Shown piece after piece: positions 61,708 through 64,000 of a DNA stretch of 64,000 nt; position 1 is the first letter of the stretch; each line of letters begins with the position of its first letter. This DNA is from Bin55 sp965205545. GTDB lineage: Bacteria; Pseudomonadota; Gammaproteobacteria; Pseudomonadales; Azotimanducaceae. The stretch covers positions 248,001 to 312,000 of the forward strand of contig OZ242170.1 of assembly GCA_965205545.1 (NCBI GenBank), in the 5' to 3' direction. The translations under genes were made by a program, and so were the position numbers. The notes under the pieces were generated by a model. The model was not told where the DNA came from. It saw only the letters and a list, made by a program, of their open reading frames with translations, and searched no databases.

Positions 61708-62652
61708 ATGGCTCCCACTTCGGTACGTTTTAAAGGATCTCTCGGGACGGTTGTGATCCGCAACGGCTTGGCACGTCCGTGGCGCTCGGCGCTGCTGCCT
61801 CTGTTCCCGTGGGTAACTCTCACGTTGGTCGCATCTTGTTCGATTGTCAATTCGTCTGCAGTTCTTCCTCGTGAAACAGAAGGAGATTTCGTTCAGAAGG
61901 GCGGATTACATCAGGTTGCGCTGAATGAACACATTGGCTTGGAAATTGAAATAAATGACAGCTGGGAATTGGAGGACACGTCCACTCTTCAGCAAATACT
62001 GCATGAGGCAGCTGGATTCATCTATCGACATCTCAGAGATCGACCAAGGATCAAGCTCATCGTTGGCTACGACAGAGAGCGTGGTCCGATGGCGCTCTAC
62101 CGACGTCGTGGACAGACGACTGATACGGTGCTTCTTAGCAATACTCCATTGGAGTATCGGCCGCAGATCATGTACCAATTCGCTCACGAATTCTGCCATG
62201 TCGTTTCAGACTACAACCGACTGAGGTCTACGGAGTCGAAGAATGAATGGTTTCATGAAGCGCTGTGTGAGTTGGCATCAATCTTTGTTATGCATGGGAC
62301 TGGCGAACACCGCTTGAAGAAATACATCGATGGCTACCTTGACGAGTCCATTCAAGTGCTCGATGAGATTCCGGACTTCGGAGCGTGGTTATTGAACAAA
62401 GAGCCGCATCTACGGGAACCACGGGATGGGGGGCTGGACCGCAAGACCAACGCTGTGGTGGCCTATAGACTGCATCCTCTTTTTGTACAACATCCTGAAA
62501 TTTGGGGTACATTGAAGTCGTTGCCGAAATCCGATAGCGTGCTGGTCGAATACCTAGAGGAGTGGAAGCAAAACGTGGAAAATCAAGACAGAGGACTGAT
62601 TGACCGAATTGCAGAAACACTCTTGCCTGGCTCGCTTTCAGCACCAAAATAG
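61708..62652 (+). CDS. Predicted lipoprotein with HExxH metallopeptidase motif
   Basis: 314 residues from ATG 61708 (TTG 61702 also possible). The N-terminus is long and basic before a hydrophobic stretch that ends in LTLVASC, a lipobox, so the mature protein likely begins at that Cys and is membrane-anchored outside the cytoplasm. QFAHEFCHVVSDYNR contains HExxH near residue 160, and the downstream NEWFHEALCELASIF supplies a possible third ligand Glu, as in gluzincins. I do not recognise the family. It is followed 56 bases later by a PhyH gene. Confidence 0.65.
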   Translation: MAPTSVRFKGSLGTVVIRNGLARPWRSALLPLFPWVTLTLVASCSIVNSSAVLPRETEGDFVQKGGLHQVALNEHIGLEIEINDSWELEDTSTLQQILHEAAGFIYRHLRDRPRIKLIVGYDRERGPMALYRRRGQTTDTVLLSNTPLEYRPQIMYQFAHEFCHVVSDYNRLRSTESKNEWFHEALCELASIFVMHGTGEHRLKKYIDGYLDESIQVLDEIPDFGAWLLNKEPHLREPRDGGLDRKTNAVVAYRLHPLFVQHPEIWGTLKSLPKSDSVLVEYLEEWKQNVENQDRGLIDRIAETLLPGSLSAPK

Positions 62653-62708
62653 ATCGTGCGGTAGCTTCCTTATATGAATCAAGTGTCAGAACGTATTGAG
62701 TCAGCCCC

Positions 62709-63467
62709 ATGCTAACTGCCGATCAAGTAGATCACTACCACGAGTCTGGCTATGTTGTGCCGGACTTTCGTCTGCCTGATAACACGCTGAAATCCATTCG
62801 CGCCGATCACTCCAGACTTATCGAGAGGTTTCCACAATTCGCCGACTATTGCGGGGCCTTATTGGTTTACGACCTGTCGTTCTTGAACTACGCCCGCAAC
62901 GAACAGATACTGAATATGGTCGAGCAGGTGATCGGAGCGAACTTCGCGTTGTGGAATTCCAGTCTGTTTGCCAAACCGGCTAGAGTTGGCAGCAGAACGC
63001 CATGGCACCAAGATGGCGAGTACTGGCCGATTCGCCCACTTGCTACTTGTTCGGTGTGGATTGCCGTCGATGAATCGACGGTCGAGAACGGCTGCTTGAA
63101 GTTCATACCGGGTTCGCACCGGGCGGCGAGACTATATCAGCATCACACGAACGCGTCGGATGGACTCTCGTTGCCCTTGGAATTGGACTCAGACCAATTT
63201 AGCGAGGCGGAATCCGTCAACATCGAGCTGGAGGCTGGCCAGATATCTCTACACGATGTGTTTCTTATTCACTCTTCTGAGCCGAATCGTTCAAAACACC
63301 CGCGGCGAGGGTTGACACTGCGGTTCATGCCGACTAGTTCAGTCTATCGTCGTGACATCAGTCAGGGCGTGACGGCGAAGTTCGACCAGGCCCGTTCTCT
63401 TTTCCTTATGCGAGGGCGAGATGTGTCTGGAAAGAATGACTTCCGATTGCGTGCCACAAGTTTCTGA
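62709..63467 (+). CDS. Phytanoyl-CoA dioxygenase (PhyH) family oxygenase
   Basis: 252 residues from ATG 62709. Classic PhyH pattern: LTADQVDHYHESGYVVPDF at the N-terminus, metal HxD in PWHQDGEYWPI, STVENGCLKFIPGSHR, then distal His and 2-oxoglutarate Arg in LIHSSEPNRSKHPRRGLTLRF. Fe(II)/2-oxoglutarate-dependent hydroxylase of an unknown small substrate. Unlike the PhyH protein at 48 kb it has no N-terminal extension and a more canonical sequence. Confidence 0.85.
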   Translation: MLTADQVDHYHESGYVVPDFRLPDNTLKSIRADHSRLIERFPQFADYCGALLVYDLSFLNYARNEQILNMVEQVIGANFALWNSSLFAKPARVGSRTPWHQDGEYWPIRPLATCSVWIAVDESTVENGCLKFIPGSHRAARLYQHHTNASDGLSLPLELDSDQFSEAESVNIELEAGQISLHDVFLIHSSEPNRSKHPRRGLTLRFMPTSSVYRRDISQGVTAKFDQARSLFLMRGRDVSGKNDFRLRATSF

Positions 63468-63902
63468 CGATGATGGCAACTTCACTAACGGGTGTGACAA
63501 TAGAGACAATGCCCCTGATTGGTTCACGCCACCAGGAACTCTTCAGTAAGAGCAGGTGACCGTGTGTCCGCAAGCCGAACCATGCACTTGACGGTAGTCT
63601 AGGCTCGAACCAAGTCAATCCCCTGACGCTCACTAGACTTGGTTTGCGGGCGCTAGGGTGGGGCAGATTGGGACCAAGTATTGTGGTCGCGATCTCCCGA
63701 ATCAACGTCAGTTCGCTTTCCGCTAATGGATGTCGGTTGACTTCATCAATTGTCTTGTGCTCGCACACGAAACCAATGTGGGTTCAGTTAGAATGCTGAA
63801 GGGTAATTGGAATTGAAGATGGGAACAGGAACCATCCTCCTAACTCCAATACCAGTCTGACTTTCGCGAAATACACTCTAATTATTGAAAGGGGAGAGAA
63901 GA
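63468..63902. other. Intergenic region at the window's end
   Basis: 435 bases. A minus-strand open frame (63406-63768) overlaps the PhyH 3' end and shows no family resemblance. The last bases before 63903 hold a strong ribosome site (AAAGGGGAGAG). No other signal found. Confidence 0.4.
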
Positions 63903-64000
63903 ATGAGAAAAGCCGGCGGAATCGTGGCAATAATCGGTGGTTCTCTGGGCCTGATTGGCGCAGTTATTGGTTTTTTCTTTGGCGGCTTTATGGAGAACGT
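63903..64000 (+). CDS. Small membrane protein, N-terminal part (cut by window end)
   Basis: ATG 63903 follows AAAGGGGAGAG at good distance. The 32 visible codons read MRKAGGIVAIIGGSLGLIGA and continue with a Gly/Phe-rich helix (FFFGGFMEN). It resembles small multi-helix membrane proteins that begin (K/R)(K/R)AGGIVA. The rest is outside the window. Confidence 0.6.
   Translation, partial: MRKAGGIVAIIGGSLGLIGAVIGFFFGGFMEN

Noticed and set aside
63406..63768. 120-codon minus-strand frame at the window end
   Set aside because: Overlaps the PhyH 3' end, lacks a ribosome site and shows no family resemblance.
1..64000. CRISPR arrays, insertion sequences, prophage genes, tRNA or rRNA genes
   Set aside because: No short spaced repeats, transposase, integrase, capsid genes or structural RNA motifs were seen on either strand.

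Overview
This 64-kb window comes from a bacterial chromosome. Base composition is roughly balanced and genes are densely packed on both strands. TTG and GTG starts are common, and stop/start overlaps (TAATG, ATGA, GTGA) are frequent. The gene set includes an imuA-imuB-dnaE2 mutagenesis cassette behind a sigma70-type promoter with LexA-like boxes, leucine and propionate type acyl-CoA carboxylases, an AidB-like acyl-CoA dehydrogenase, TesB, GloB, malonyl-CoA synthetase, PhyH dioxygenases and an LLM-class oxidoreductase. Together these suggest an aerobic, probably uncultured member of the Pseudomonadota, perhaps a gammaproteobacterium. That placement is an inference; no rRNA or tRNA gene is visible to confirm it.

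Layout. 1-6.2 kb: the end of an FtsX/MacB-type ABC permease, then three consecutive broken genes. These are a flavodoxin, a giant ABC-2 permease/M1-peptidase-like/golvesin-domain protein, and an ACT-domain threonine dehydratase. Together they carry at least seven frameshifts or stops, whereas everything after about 5.45 kb reads intact. 6.2-18.7 kb: acyl-CoA metabolism, with a one-chain biotin carboxylase/BCCP/carboxyltransferase, an MFS transporter, an AidB-like dehydrogenase, a small membrane protein, an MsbA-type ABC exporter, and divergent acetoacetyl-CoA synthetase and matB. 18.8-22.9 kb: a translationally coupled pair of ABC exporter half-transporters.

23.4-39.9 kb is the highlight. Nine consecutive genes encode secreted homologues of the TldD/TldE (PmbA) metallopeptidase family, in the order E-(D-E)-(D-E)-(D-E)-(D-E). 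Every product starts with a signal peptide. The four D-type proteins keep the HExxxH motif and a Cys ligand at a fixed distance of 208 residues. The five E-type proteins lack HExxxH but share an invariant C-X26-C pair not seen at that place in the D proteins. Each D-E pair is joined by a 1- or 4-base stop/start overlap. I read this as four co-translated, exported heterodimeric peptidases plus one orphan E subunit, probably diversified for different substrates. Known TldD/TldE acts in the cytoplasm on short or unfolded peptides (for example microcin B17 leader, CcdA), so an exported, amplified set is unusual. The substrate is unknown.

40.2-45.5 kb: the SOS-type translesion operon imuA-imuB-dnaE2. 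45.5-47.4 kb: a membrane-anchored repeat protein, followed by a 690-base AT-rich gap with a perfect DnaA-box sequence and several palindromes. 48-49.3 kb: a PhyH-type dioxygenase. 49.8-55.4 kb: an operon on the minus strand with an HMG-CoA-lyase-like protein, carboxylase beta and alpha subunits and a methylglutaconyl-CoA hydratase-like enzyme (late leucine catabolism). 55.5-64 kb: mostly single genes (SnoaL-like, GloB, signal-peptide-bearing Pcm, LLM oxidoreductase, TesB, EthD-domain, nitronate monooxygenase-like, HExxH lipoprotein, second PhyH protein) and the start of a small membrane protein cut by the window end.
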